The notes under the pieces are model-generated. The model worked only from the letters and a program-made list of their open reading frames with translations. It made no database searches and was not told where the DNA came from. This document shows positions 43,995 through 56,849 of a DNA stretch of 64,000 nt, one piece after another (position 1 is the stretch's first letter; each line of letters starts with the position of its first letter). Origin of the DNA: Agelas oroides (Eukaryota > Porifera > Demospongiae > Agelasida > Agelasidae); assembly GCA_949130485.1 (NCBI GenBank), contig OX422203.1, forward strand, positions 3,687,178 to 3,751,177, in the 5' to 3' direction. The position numbers were made by a program, and so were the translations under genes.

Positions 43995-46390
43995 CTGCAA
44001 TAGTGGAGTGAACTCGTCTCGTTCCTGCCCTGCAGTGTGTGCAGAGTTGACTGATACTCTACATCCCTTACCTCCTAAGCCTAAAGAAGCAGTGAAGGAG
44101 GCAGGGCACCCCCGGGAGAACAACCCCCACATGCACAAGAACGTGGCTCAAAGACACTCCAACAAGCGGCATAAAGTACCTGATGACCTCCTTGAAATCA
44201 GATTCCTGCGAAATGTGGACAAATGCCTCACTGTTGAAGAAATCAAGACAGCTTTACACAAGGCGAGAGTGTGCACTGATGATTGCTTCATTGAGCAGAC
44301 CGTGCCACAAGAAGAGTTCAAAGGTCTGAAGAAGTACATCAGAATAATTCTACCGAATAGGATTCGAGCTGACGAATTTGCTGGTGAGATGAAACGCAAC
44401 TGTGATTTCAAGTGGCAGTTTTCAAGAAAGCCACCTCTTGTCAGGATGCGTGAAAGCTCGAAAGGTCAGGGTACAACCAAGTCTACTAGCATCAGCTCTG
44501 GTATTCCACCCTCCAATCACCCATCAGTGTTGAGACCCACTTTTTTGTGCAGTGGCCCCCCTCGCCCAAGGAGGCCTCCACTACCTCCCCAACAACTGCA
44601 TCCAGGTCTGTTACCTCCTCCATTAGTGATTCCAAATTTGTCACTGCCCCCTCCTATGAAGCCAGGCCTACTGCCTCTCCCCTTTCCTCAAGTATACCCA
44701 AGCCTGTTCCCCCCTCCCTTTATGCATCTCCCAATGCTGCCTCCCCCTCTCCCCCCAGTGGTAACACCCCAACTAGCTTCCCCCCAACCCCCATCCACAT
44801 ATGTCTGCCAAGGCAATTCCCTCAAACTAAAAATTGCCTCTTGGAATGTGTGTGGTTGGTCCAATAGGCTAGGTTGTAATTTTCGTGAATCTGTTATTCA
44901 TGCACTAGACTTAGACATCATTTGTGTGTGTGAGACATTTCTTATTGGGGATGAATGCATCAACATTGAGGGATTCCAGTGGATAGGTAACAACCGTAAG
45001 ATCCTTTCACGTCGAGCCTTGAGAGGGTCTGGGGGAGTTGGTATCCTCATCAGGGACTCTTTAGCAGATAATTACTCTGTTTCTGTTTTAGACTCCGATG
45101 CTGAAGGTATTTTATATGGGTCCAACTTACTGGCATCGATCATCATTCAGAAGATTTTAGCCTGTGTGTGTGTTATCTCCCTCCTTCAAACTCCTCAAGA
45201 GGTGGTAACTCAGTTGAATTCTTTGATCAGCTTAAGTCCAATGTGTACTCTTATCAAAACATAGGTACGTTTTGTATATGTGGTGATTTGAACGCTAGGT
45301 GTGGTCGTCTTCAAGACTCAGACAGTGTTAACCTGTGCAACCGTCTTATTACTGATCATGGGCCACCAAATGGACATGGTAAGAGTTTGATTGATTTCCT
45401 AAAGTGTGCAGACATGTGCATGCTAAATGGTAGATCTGAACAGGGCAATGGCTACACGTCAGTCTCACCAAAAGGTCTTGCTGTTGTGGATTATTGTCTG
45501 GTTCCCATTGATGCCTTTACTCAATTCAGTAATTTTAAAATACTTGATATTCTTGACGAATTTAGTATAAATCTGCCCTCCAAAATACCAGATCATTCTC
45601 TACTGACATGGGATCTCACTGTTAGAATTGTAATGGGTAATAATGTGCTTTATACACACGTCCCCTGTAGCAAGCACTACCATAAAATACCCGATCATTT
45701 CTTGGAATCAGATATAGCTAAAAGGAAGTTTGAAGCTTTAAATTATAGGCTATCTGAAAGTGGCTCATTTAGAGAACTAAATTCCATTTATAGTGATTTC
45801 TGTGATGCCATTGAATCCAATCTCATTGTTAAGGAACTAACCCCATCTAGAAAGAAACATAAACCATGGTGGAATCCTTATCTTACAAAGCTTAGAAAAA
45901 TCACTAGACAAGCCCACGCTAAATGGAAGTCTAAAACGTTTGATGTACAGCTGAAGTCTAAGTACGTGTATCTTGCTGCACAAAAGCAGTTCGATCTGGA
46001 AGTTTCTAAAGCTAAACGAGCATTTCACAATGCTCAGCATGATAAGTTAATCAAAACACTCAAACAAAATCCTAGAGAGTTTTGGAAATTAATACAAGAT
46101 TTTGGTTTGCACACCAATAAGAGAAAGAAAGGCCTACCCAACAAAATCCTTAACCCAAATGGTAACTTAGTCAACGATACTCAGTCTGTTCTAAGTGTGT
46201 TGAAAAACCACTTTAGGAATCTACTTAACCCAGCAGGGGACTCTGACTCTTCCTCTCGGGATTGTAGTGAATCCCCTGTAGATCCATCCTGCAGTACTCC
46301 TGCTGTGAGTGACATAACAAATTCCTTCCTGAATGACCCCATCACTCGGGAAGAAATACTGTCTGCCCTATCCAATAGGAATTCACTGTA
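43942..46390 (+). pseudogene. LINE ORF1 C-terminal domain and endonuclease, frameshifted
   Basis: The first frame holds a conserved domain (LLEIRFLRNVDKCLTVEEIK through RIILPNRIRADEF), then a proline-rich linker at about 44500-44800, then the start of the endonuclease (IASWNVCGWSNR, IICVCETFLIGDECIN). Near 45165-45180 the frame changes, and the endonuclease continues with CYLPPSNSSRGG, ICGDLNARCGR, VVDYCLVPIDAF and IPDHSLLTWDL. The frameshift breaks the protein. After LSALSN the frame runs into the small insertion near 46384. Confidence 0.85.
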
Positions 46391-46648
46391 AGAAAAAGTG
46401 GGTAGTTTTAACCCATTGCAGTTACCTCAGTTTCATACCCTTTTCCACACGATTGGACAATTTCATTAGCAAAGTATTCTCCCATGACATTTGCTAATGT
46501 TCTGGAAAGCCAAATCAAGTTATTACTCTGTTTGGAATCTAAAGCAGGCAGTGGGACTCCACTGTGTTTAACAATGCAGACAAGTGAGAGGAAACTGAGG
46601 TAACCAAATTGAGTCAAAACAACCTTTCCTTTTTTAATTAACTGTCAT
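46384..46648. mobile_element. Small MITE-like insertion inside the LINE
   Basis: CTGTAAGAAAAAGTGGGTAG, with CAGTTACCTCAGTTTC further in, is mirrored by GAAACTGAGGTAACC and CAAAACAACCTTTCC with TTTTTTAATTAACTG at the right. It separates the LINE motif LSALSN from HSALGPDGINISY, parts of one RT region. The exact borders are uncertain by a few bases. Confidence 0.75.
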
Positions 46649-48453
46649 TCTGCATTAGGTCCTGATGGCATTAATATTTCCTATTTAAAGAATGACCTTT
46701 GTGTTCAGTTCATGCTCTCCTTTTTTAACACTTGCCTTCAACATGGGAAAGTGCCTAGTCAATGGCTACAAAGTATCATTCAACCTATACCAAAGTCCAG
46801 TGGAAGGTCCCTTGAGCCTGGAGACTATAGAGGTATTTCAATCCAGTCCTCTGTAATGAAAATTCTCTGCTCTATCCTCAACACCCGTTTAAGTGATTAT
46901 CTAGAATATAATCAACTGTTAGCTGAAGAGCAAAATGGTTTCCGTAAAGGTCGTAGTTGCCAAGACCATATCTTTACTCTAAACACCATCCTTGAGGGCA
47001 AAAAATCAATTGGTAAATCCACTTTTGCTTGCTTTATAGACTTTCGAAAAGCTTTTGACTCCATCTGTAGAAAGTTTTTGTGGGACAAAATGCAAACACA
47101 GTTTGGTGTACGTGGCCCCTTTCTTAAGCTCGTTAAAGCCCTTTACTCTCAAGTTTCTAGTTGTGTCAAAATAAATGGTAAATTCTCAGAGTGGTTTGAT
47201 ATCAACTGTGGAGTAAAACAGGGTTGTGTGCTGTCCCCTACTTTGTTTTCAATGTTCGTCAATGATCTTGTGAGTGACATTAAGGGTTTGGGGAAAGGAG
47301 TACAATGTGACGTATACTCCTTTACTTCTCTTCTGTATAACCTTGTAATAATTGCTGATAAGGAAGAGGATTTACAAGCCATGCTGGACGTAGTTCATAG
47401 GTGGTGTTGTACCTGGGAAATCCAAGTCAACCCCAGCAAAACCAAGGTCATACACTTCTGACACAAGAGGAAAGCTTTATCTGACTTTGTTTTTTGTCTA
47501 GGTTGCCATAGACTTGACTATGTTCATGAATATAAATATCTAGGCTACTTCCTTAATGAATTTCTGGATGCTGATGAGTCTATTCAAAGAGTATATGATT
47601 GTGCTAACCGTGCATTAGGAGTTCTGATTGCCAAGGCTAAAACAGCTCATGGGTTCCCTTTGTCTGTCTTTAGCCGTCTGTTTGATGCCCGTGTTATACC
47701 CATATGTACATACTCTGCACATATTTGGGCTCATAGGAAAAAACAGCCTCTAGGTAAAATCCAGAATAATGCCCTGGGATTCTTTTTTGGCTTAGGTACT
47801 TCTGCCCCTCTAGCAGCACTACTTGGGGATTCAGGCTGGCCTCCCATTCAACTACACCTGCAGTTCACCATGCTGAAATATTGGTTTAGGCTATGCTCTA
47901 TGCCCTCAGAAAGAGTTCCCTTCCTCTGGAGCCGCAGCCTTTCTAATTCAGGTAGAATAACGTGGGCCTCACATACTAGGGATCTTTTAGATGGATTAGA
48001 TTTACATATCTCTACTCCTAATGGCCTACAATCCAGTAAATTTTATGACAGCCTGTGGGATGCACTGGCCAACAAGCTTTTGCATAACTGGTTTCAATTG
48101 ATTAATAATGTGGAGGCCTCCTCATCTGAGAGTGGGGGGAAACTTGCATTATATAGGCAAATAAAACATTTTCCTGAGACTGAACCCTATTGTAGAGCAT
48201 CACTGTCATTGGGTGTTCGGAGGGTGTTGGCCGGACTGAGGGCTGGCTGTCTCCCCCTACAAATTGAACTAGGGTGTTATACTTCCCCAAAGATGCCTCT
48301 GCATTTGCGTATTTGTAAACTCTGCAACGATGGCATTGAAGATCAAGAGCATTTCCTGTTCCACTGTCGTGCTCTGACTGAACCAAGAAACGACTTCTTT
48401 TGCCGCATTCAGACCCTCAATTCTGACTTTTTATCATCAGACAAATGCCTATA
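46649..48453 (+). pseudogene. LINE reverse transcriptase, catalytic site deleted
   Basis: RT motifs are clear: HSALGPDGINISYLKND, IIQPIPKSSGRSLEPGDYRG, FIDFRKAFDSICRKFLW and GVKQGCVLSPTLFS. The catalytic YADD box is lost: the sequence around 47334-47345 reads LLYNLVIIAD where LLYADDLVIIAD is expected, a 6-base deletion that removes the catalytic aspartates. A TGA at 47459-47461 follows KVIHF, and the same frame then continues to a zinc-knuckle-like CKLCNDGIEDQEHFLFHC near 48320-48370. The frame is cut at 48453 by an inserted element and resumes at 56745. Confidence 0.9.
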
Positions 48454-48709
48454 CACAGAAAAAAAAAAGTGTGCTAATCTGACACATAAAGTGTGTCAAA
48501 AGTGATGTCTCCAGTTTTGACACACCTACACGCATGTCAAATTGTTAGGTGTGTCAAAACTACACATGTGCTAACTGGACAGTGTGCCAAATTAGTAGTG
48601 TGCTATTCAGCAAGTGTGCTAAATAACAAGTGTGTTATTCTACCAATGTGTCAAAATTGGTGTGCAAAATTAGCAGTGTGTCAACTGACATGCAGCTGAC
48701 CACTCACTT

Positions 48710-50848
48710 AGTGGGTGGAGCTTTTACATGGAATTTGCAGTGAAACACTCTTGACTGTAAGCAAAATATAATTGTGACATACACTGAGTTGAAAACATGA
48801 ATATACTAACAATAGTTATGCTATAACTTACGTTACAGCATTTTATACAAATATGTATGTGATTGAAGTACTACATTGTATAAAAACGTGTCAATATACT
48901 CTATACATACAAAAATGGCATTCAACTATGCATATAATATACATTTTATGTACCTATCAATCAGTTAGTTGAGTTCAATTGTTAACATCCATCTGTGAAA
49001 GAATAGCACATGCGATAATTATTCATATACTAATCAGGTCATGCGATGGAGGAACTGCAATCATTCTATTATTCCATTATACAAGTCATGTGGGGCATCT
49101 TGGAGGACAAAACAGTAGTGATTATCATACTAGCGCATTGAACTTCCCGCCCTAGCAATGCTCCTACCAGTAGCATTCATTTCTCACAGAGGTGTGTTAA
49201 ATGTCTTCACTAACCCTTTGCATAGTCTAAAGTTGAAGTTAAACGCCCGAAACAGGTCTGTAGAAATGTAATTTTTGTATAATTGCTTTCCTTCAATTGC
49301 CTTCCAACATGGCAGCATGTGTACTTAAAATATTTCGAAAGTGTGGCAGCTATCATTTCAAATGCAATTCCTCTACCGGGGTATGTGAAGAAATCACACA
49401 GTCAGCATCTCAGAAAGGCTCATCTTGTTTGTTGTTATTCATGCATACATGGAAATCCCTGAACGTAATCACCAGGGATAAGGCTAGATGTATTAAACAT
49501 TGTAACCACTCACTTGGCTATGAGCCTCTTCAAGCAGCTGGGGCCTCTGTAGTCAGTTGGTGTAGTGAGGAGAAGTAAACAGGCCTGGAAGGTATAGTGG
49601 AAGATGGTCATGATACAAACTAGGTTTGCAAATTTAAGAGTACAAAAATGCAAACACTGGACAATTCCCAACCAGAAGAGTCATCCACTCAGCAGGTACA
49701 TTTCAGAAAATACAAGGCCTTGTGTACAACTTATGTTCTCCGCACCTTATTAAGAAATGTACTATGGCTCCCCCCACCCCCAATCCAGTGCAGAACAAAT
49801 TAAGGAGGAAGACCTAAATGCAAATTCAGACAACTGCAGTTGTAATAAGTATATAGTACAAGCTTACTTACCAGCAGTTTAAACCACTTGCAGGGCAGCG
49901 TGGAGATTGAACCTTGTGGCCTGGGTACTTCTGAACAATGAGGCATTAATAGCCTGGAGACAAAGGTCCTGTGTATGGATATACAAGTGATGTGAATTAA
50001 TCATCTGGGGCTTTTAAATAAAAGCTTTTGTTCTCCCTATCTCATACCTTTCCTCTCTGTGCATATACAGCCTCCAGAACCTCCCTTCAGAACATGTCTT
50101 TGGGAAGGCCGCAGACTCACTCTGTGTACCTATCACCACCACGATCTCTCAGACAAGATCAGTATAGAGGAAGACTAACTGGTCTAGCTAGTCTGGTAGT
50201 TGGTGGAAGGATGAGAAGGGAACAAGCAGGGAGGTATAAGGTAGAAAGAAAGAAATGACACATTCAACAATATTTCTTTAGCGACTTTACTACTGCAGTA
50301 CAACTCTATATGCTATATGTTTCCTTACGCGGAAATAGCTACTTTAGCTATTTTATATGTAGTAAAAAAAAAAGTACATTTATAAATTCATTGACTTTCA
50401 GCCACTTCTTACCACGGTGGTGTGAAGTCTCAGCGATGTAACCGCTCCGCACTCCTTGTCACCGAAAGACATCGCTCCCGTGGGACATCGAACATGTAAG
50501 CCCTCTCCTCCACTAAGCTCAGGTACCATTTTGTTGCTGGCGGAATTTTCACGAACGGATCATATCAAAGAAGACGAACTTGAAGTGTACGATCGAAGTG
50601 AGAAAATGTGAAATGGCTCGTGCCATGTTGCGCACGCGTACAAGGACTGAGCCACGCCCCTGTCATTATTAGCCCCACCCTGTTTGCGAGGCTGGGTCCT
50701 GTACTTCTAAGTATAAGTTTCTGTAGCAAAACAGACTCTACATACATGCTACTACCTAACTGTCATGCTGGTTGTTCTCTCCAGACTAAAGCTACAGGAG
50801 TTGGAAAAGTTATTGCATGATCATGTATGTTCATATATGTAATATGAA
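48710..50848. other. Interior of the TA-flanked element, no recognised gene
   Basis: Open frames of 93 codons at 49297 and 76 codons at 50028 (plus strand) show no recognisable motif. I cannot support a gene here. Confidence 0.4.
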
Positions 50849-53800
50849 TCAGGCCTGAAACAGCTAATACTAGACCAAACTATACAAAATGGGTATCAAA
50901 CAGTTCCATTTGATGTGTACCTTCATAATCTGATGTTTGTTTTCATTTTGGTATGAGTGGTTCAAAAACAGTCTAGGTACAGTTGTGATTTTACCACTTG
51001 TACATATCGGTTAGTTGTAACTAACAATTTCAGGCCCGAAACAGACAATACTTGACCAAGCCAGACAAAATGGGTATTAAACAGTTCCATTTGGTGTGTA
51101 CATTCATAATCTGGTGTTTGTTTTCATTTTCGAGTAAGTGTTCTGAAAATTGTGTGGGTACGGTTGTGGTTTTACCAACGTATCGGTTACTTGTAACTAA
51201 CAATTTCAGGCCCGAAACAGCTAATACTTGACTAAACTATACAAAATGGGTATCAAACAGTTCCATTTGATGTGTACATTCATAATCTGATGTTTGTTTT
51301 CATTTTGGTATGAGTAGTTCAAAAAGAGTCTAGGTACGGTTGTGATTTTACCACTTGTACGTATCGCTTACTTGTAACTAACAATTTCAGGCCCGAAACA
51401 GCTAATACTTGACCAAACTATACCAAACGGGTATCAAACAGTTCCATTTGATGTGTACATTCATAATCTGATGTTTGTTTTCATTGTGGAGTAAGTGTTC
51501 TGAAAATTGTCTGGGTGCGGTTGTGGTTTTACCACTTGTACATATCTGTTACTTGTAACTAACAATATCATCCATGAAACAGCTAATACTTGACCAAACT
51601 ATACAAAATGGGTATCAAACAGTTCCATTTGATGTGTACATTCATAATCTGATGTTTGTTTTCATTTTGGAGTAAGTGTTCTGAAAATTGTCTGGGTGCG
51701 GTTGTGGTTTTACCAACATATCGGTTAGTTGTAGCTAACAATTTCAGGCCCGAAACAGCTAATACTTGACTAAACTATACAAAATGGGTATCAAACAGTT
51801 CCATTTGATGTGTACATTCATAATCTGATGTTTGTTTTCATTTTGGTATGAGTAGTTCAAAAAGAGTCTAGGTACGGTTGTGATTTTACAACTTGTACAT
51901 ATCGGTTACTTGTAACTAACAATTTCAGGCCCGAAACAGCTAATACTTGATCAAACTATACAAAATGGGTATCAAACAGTTCCATTTGATGTGTACATTC
52001 ATAATCTGATGTTTGTTTTCATTTTGGTATGAGTGGTTCAAAAAGAGTCTAGGTACGGTTGTGATTTTACAACTTGTACATATCGGTTACTTGTAACTAA
52101 CAATTTCAGGTCCGAAACAGCTAATACTTGACCAAACTATACAAAATGGGTACCAAACACTTCCATTTGGTGTGTACATTCATAATCTGATGTTTGTTTT
52201 CATTGTGGAGTAAGTGTTCTGAAAATTGTCCGGGTGCGGTTGTGGTTTTACCACTTGTACACATCTGTTACTTGTAACTAACAATATCATCCATGAAACA
52301 GCTAATACTTGACCAAACTATACAAAATGGGTATCAAACAGTTCCATTTGATGTGTACCTTCATAATCTGATGTTTGTTTTCATTTTGGTATGAGTGGTT
52401 CAAAAACAGTCTAGGTACAGTTGTGATTTTACCACTTGTACATATCGGTTAGTTGTAACTAACAATTTCAGGCCCGAAACAGACAATACTTGACCAAGCC
52501 AGACAAAATGGGTATTAAACAGTTCCATTTGGTGTGTACATTCATAATCTGGTGTTTGTTTTCATTTTCGAGTAAGTGTTCTGAAAATTGTGTGGGTACG
52601 GTTGTGGTTTTACCAACGTATCGGTTACTTGTAACTAACAATTTCAGGCCCAAAACAACTAATACTTGACTAAACTATACAAAATGGGTATCAAACAGTT
52701 CCATTTGATGTGTACATTCATAATCTGATGTTTGTTTTCATTTTGGTATGAGTAGTTCAAAAAGAGTCTAGGTACGGTTGTGATTTTACCACTTGTACGT
52801 ATCGCTTACTTGTAACTAACAATTTCAGGCCCGAAACAGCTAATACTTGACTAAACTATACAAAATGGGTATCAAACAGTTCCATTTGATGTGTACATTC
52901 ATAATCTGATGTTTGTTTTCATTTTGGTATGAGTAGTTCAAAAAGAGTCTAGGTACGGTTGTGATTTTACCATTTGTACGTATCGCTTACTTGTAACTAA
53001 CAATTTCAGGCCCGAAACAGCTAATACTTGACTAAACTATACAAAATGGGTATCAAACAGTTCCATTTGATGTGTACATTCATAATCTGATGTTTGTTTT
53101 CATTTTGGTATGAGTAGTTCAAAAAGAGTCTAGGTACGGTTGTGATTTTACCACTTGTACGTATCGCTTACTTGTAACTAACAATTTCAGGCCCGAAACA
53201 GCTAATACTTGACCAAACTATACCAAACGGGTATCAAACAGTTCCATTTGATGTGTACATTCATAATCTGATGTTTGTTTTCATTGTGGAGTAAGTGTGC
53301 TGAAAATTGTCTGGGTGCGGTTGTGGTTTTACCACTTGTACATATCTGTTACTTGTAACTAACAATATCATCCATGAAACAGCTAATACTTGACCAAACT
53401 ATACAAAATGGGTATCAAACAGTTCCATTTGATGTGTACATTCATAATCTGATGTTTGTTTTCATTTTGGAGTAAGTGTTCTGAAAATTGTCTGGGTGCG
53501 GTTGTGGTTTTACCAACATATCAGTTAGTTGTAGCTAACAATTTCAGGCCCGAAACAGCTAATACTTGACCCAAACTATACAAAATGGGTATCAAACAGT
53601 TCCATTTGATGTGTACATTCATAATCTGATGTTTGTTTTCATTTTGGTATGAGTGGTTCAAAAAGAGTCTAGGTGCGGTTGTGGTTTTACCACTTGTACA
53701 TATCGGTTACTTGTAACTAACAATTTCAGGCCCGAAACAGCTACTACTTGACCAAACTATACAAAATGGGTATCAAACAGTTCCATTTGATGTGTACATT

Positions 53801-56318
53801 CATAATCTGATGTTTGTTTTCATTTTGCAGTAAGTGTTCTGAAAATTGTCTGGGTACGATTGTGGTTTTACCACTTGTACATATCCGTTACTTGTAACTA
53901 ACAATATCATCCAGGAAACAGACAATACTTGACCAAACCAGACAAAATGGGTATCAAACAGTTCCATTTGGTGTGTACATTCATAATCTGATGTTTGTTT
54001 TCGTTTTGCAGTAAGTGTTCTGAAAATTGTGTGGGTACGATTGTGGTTTTACCAACATATCGGTTACTTGTAACTAACAATTTCAGGCCCGAAACAGCTA
54101 ATACTTGACTAAACTATACAAAATGGGTATCAAACAGTTCCATTTGATGTGTACATTCATAATCTGATGTTTGTTTTCATTTTGGTATGAGTGGTTCAAA
54201 AATAGTCCAGGTGCGGTTGTGATTTTACCACTTGTACATATCGGTCACTTGTAACTATAACAATTTCAGGCCCGAAGCAGCTAATACTTGACCAAACTAT
54301 ACAAAATGGGTATCAAACAGTTCCATTTGATGTGTACATTCATAATCTGATGTTTGTTTTCATTTTGCAGTAAGTGTTCTGAAAATTGTCTGGGTACAGT
54401 TGTGGTTTTACCACTTGTACATATCGGTTACTTGTAACTAACAATATCATCCATGTAACAGACAATACTTGACCAAACCAGACAAAATGGGTATCAAACA
54501 GTTCCATTTGGTGTGTACATTCATAATCTGATGTTTGTTTTCATTTTGGTATGAGTGGTTCAAAAAGAGTCTAGGTGCGGTTGTGATTTTACCACTTGTA
54601 CATATCGGTTACTTGTAACTAACAATTTCAGGCCCGAAACAGCTACTACTTGACCAAACTATACCAAATGGGTATCAAACAGTTCCATTTGGTGTGTACA
54701 TTCATAATCTGATGTTTGTTTTCATTTTGCAGTAAGTGTTCTGAAAATTGTCTGGGTACAGTTGTGGTTTTACCACTTGTACATATCGGTTACTTGTAAC
54801 TAACAATATCATCCATGAAACAGACAATACTTGACCAAACCAGACAAAATGGGTATCAAACAGTTCCATTTGGTGTGTACATTCATAATCTGATGTTTGT
54901 TTTCGTTTTGGAGTAAGTGTTCTGAAAATTGTGTGGGTACGATTGTGGTTTTACCAACATATCGGTTAGTTGTAGCTAACAATTTCAGGCCCGAAACAGC
55001 TAATACTTGACCAAACTATACAAAATGGGTATCAAACAGTTCCATTTGATGTGTACATTCATAATCTGATGTTTGTTTTCATTTTGGTATGAGTGGTTCA
55101 AAAAGAGTCTAGGTGCGGTTGTTGTTTTACCACTTGTACATATCGGTCACTTGTAACTAACAATTTCAGGCCCGAAACAGCTACTACTTGACCAAACTAT
55201 ACCAAATGGGTATCAAACAGTTCCATTTGATGTGTACATTCATAATCTGATGTTTGTTTTCATTTTGCAGTAAGTGTTCTGAAAATTGTCTGGGTACAGT
55301 TGTGGTTTTACCACTTGTACATATCGGTTACTTGTAACTAACAATATCATCCATGAAACAGACAACACTTGACCAAACCAGACAAAATGGGTATCAAACA
55401 GTTCCATTTGGTGTGTACATTCATAATCTGATGTTTGTTTTCGTTTTGGTATGAGTGGTTCAAAAAGAGTCTAGGTGCGGTTGTGATTTTACCACTTGTA
55501 CATATCGGTCACTTGTAACTAACAATTTCAGGCCTGAAACAACTAATACTTGACCAAACTATACAAAATGGGTATCAAACAGTTCCATTTGATGTGTACA
55601 TTCATAATCTGATGTTTGTTTTCATTTTGGTATGAGTGGTTCAAAAAGAGTCTAGGTGCGGTTGTGATTTTACCACTTGTACATATCGGTCACTTGTAAC
55701 TAACAATTTCAGGCCTGAAACAACTAATACTTGACCAAACTATACCAAATGGGTATCAAACAGTTCCATTTGGTGTGTACATTCATAATCTGATGTTTGT
55801 TTTCATTTTGCAGTAAGTGTTCTGAAAATTGTCTGGGTACAGTTGTGGTTTTACCACTTGTACATATCGGTTACTTGTAACTAACAATATCATCCAGGAA
55901 ACAGACAATACTTGACCAAACTATACAAAATGGGTATCAAACAGTTCCATTTGGTGTGTACATTCATAATCTGATGTTTGTTTTCGTTTTGGAGTAAGTG
56001 TTCTGAAAATTGTGTGGGTACGATTGTGGTTTTACCAACATATCGGTTAGTTGTAGCTAACAATTTCAGGCCCGAAACAGCTAATACTTGACCAAACTAT
56101 ACAAAATGGGTATCAAACAGTTCCATTTGATGTGTACATTCATAATCTGATGTTTGTTTTCATTTTGGTATGAGTGGTTCAAAAATAGTCCAGGTTCGGT
56201 TGTGATTTTACCACTTGTACATATCGGTTACTTGTAACTAACAATTTCAGGCCCGAAACAACTAATACTTGACCAAACTATACAAAATGGGTATCAAACA
56301 GTTCCATTTGGTGTGTAC
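50848..56318. repeat. 180-bp satellite, 31 units, with an 8-unit higher-order repeat
   Basis: The marker TTCCATTT recurs 31 times with a mean spacing of 179.8. Units alternate between subtypes (GTATGAGTGGTTCAAAAAGA against AGTAAGTGTTCTGAAAATTG, and TTTCAGGCCCGAAACAG against ATCATCCATGAAACAG). Units 1 and 2 (marker at 50907 and 51086) reappear almost unchanged at 52343 and 52522, 1,436 bases or 8 units later, so blocks were duplicated as a whole. Confidence 0.95.
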
Positions 56319-56744
56319 AATCACAATCAATCACATATTATACCAATATTTCCATTGCATGACAAGCATCCGAGTCTGATCATATACACAAACTATCACA
56401 AGTGTGTCCCATGCAGTTGTTGTGTTAGTGTGCTGATCATGATGAGAAACTAGCACACGTGGTGTGTCATACAGTTTTGGTGATGAGGAACTAGCACATG
56501 TAGTGTGTCATACAGTTTTGGTGATGAGGAACTAGCACATGTGGTGTGTCAAACCGAGGGTGCTAATAGGGAAATTAGTGCTTGCATGTGCTAATATGTT
56601 ATGTAGCACAGCAGAACACGCCATTTTAGCACACTCCAGTGCTGGATTTGACCGTTTAGTGTGTTAAAGATATACAATAGCACACTCTGTGCTTATTTGG
56701 CACACCAGTTTCACCCAAATAGCACACCAGTTTTTTTCTGTGTA

Positions 56745-56846
56745 CCTTCTGCATCCACAACAGCACATTCACTGCATTGCACATGGAATTTATCAGATGT
56801 ACACTTTTAGGCAAAATTTATTGTACAACAGTTCATAGAGTATTAC
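56745..56846 (+). pseudogene. C-terminal end of the second LINE ORF, after the insertion
   Basis: Read across the restored TA junction, the frame continues for about 33 codons (including HIHCIAHGIYQMYTFRQNLL) to a TAG near 56844. This matches the position where LINE ORF2 proteins end, shortly after the zinc knuckle. Confidence 0.75.
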
Positions 56847-56849
56847 ATC

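Larger units (their letters stand above)
48454..56742. mobile_element. 8.3-kb TA-flanked DNA element carrying a satellite array
   Basis: The left end is CACAGAAAAAAAAAAGTGTG followed by CTA, and the right end is CACACCAG then TTTTTTTCTGTG. TA flanks both ends (48452-48453 and 56743-56744). Removing the element and one TA restores the LINE frame across the junction (KCLYLLHPQQ), which fixes the boundaries. Both subterminal regions are dense in GTGTGC/GTGTCAAA-type motifs (48470-48700 and 56390-56735), typical of transposase-binding arrays. Tc1/mariner-type TA duplication is seen, but no transposase was recognised, so it is non-autonomous. Confidence 0.9.

Noticed and set aside
45168-46391. Independent host gene encoding an endonuclease-like protein
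   Set aside because: It continues the LINE endonuclease in another frame and leads directly into the RT motifs.
49297-49578. 93-codon frame inside the TA-flanked element as a transposase or cargo gene
   Set aside because: No recognisable motif, no splice-supported extension, and the length is within chance expectation.
50848-56318. CRISPR-like array
   Set aside because: Repeat and spacer are not distinguishable; units are 180-bp satellite copies, and the host is a eukaryote.
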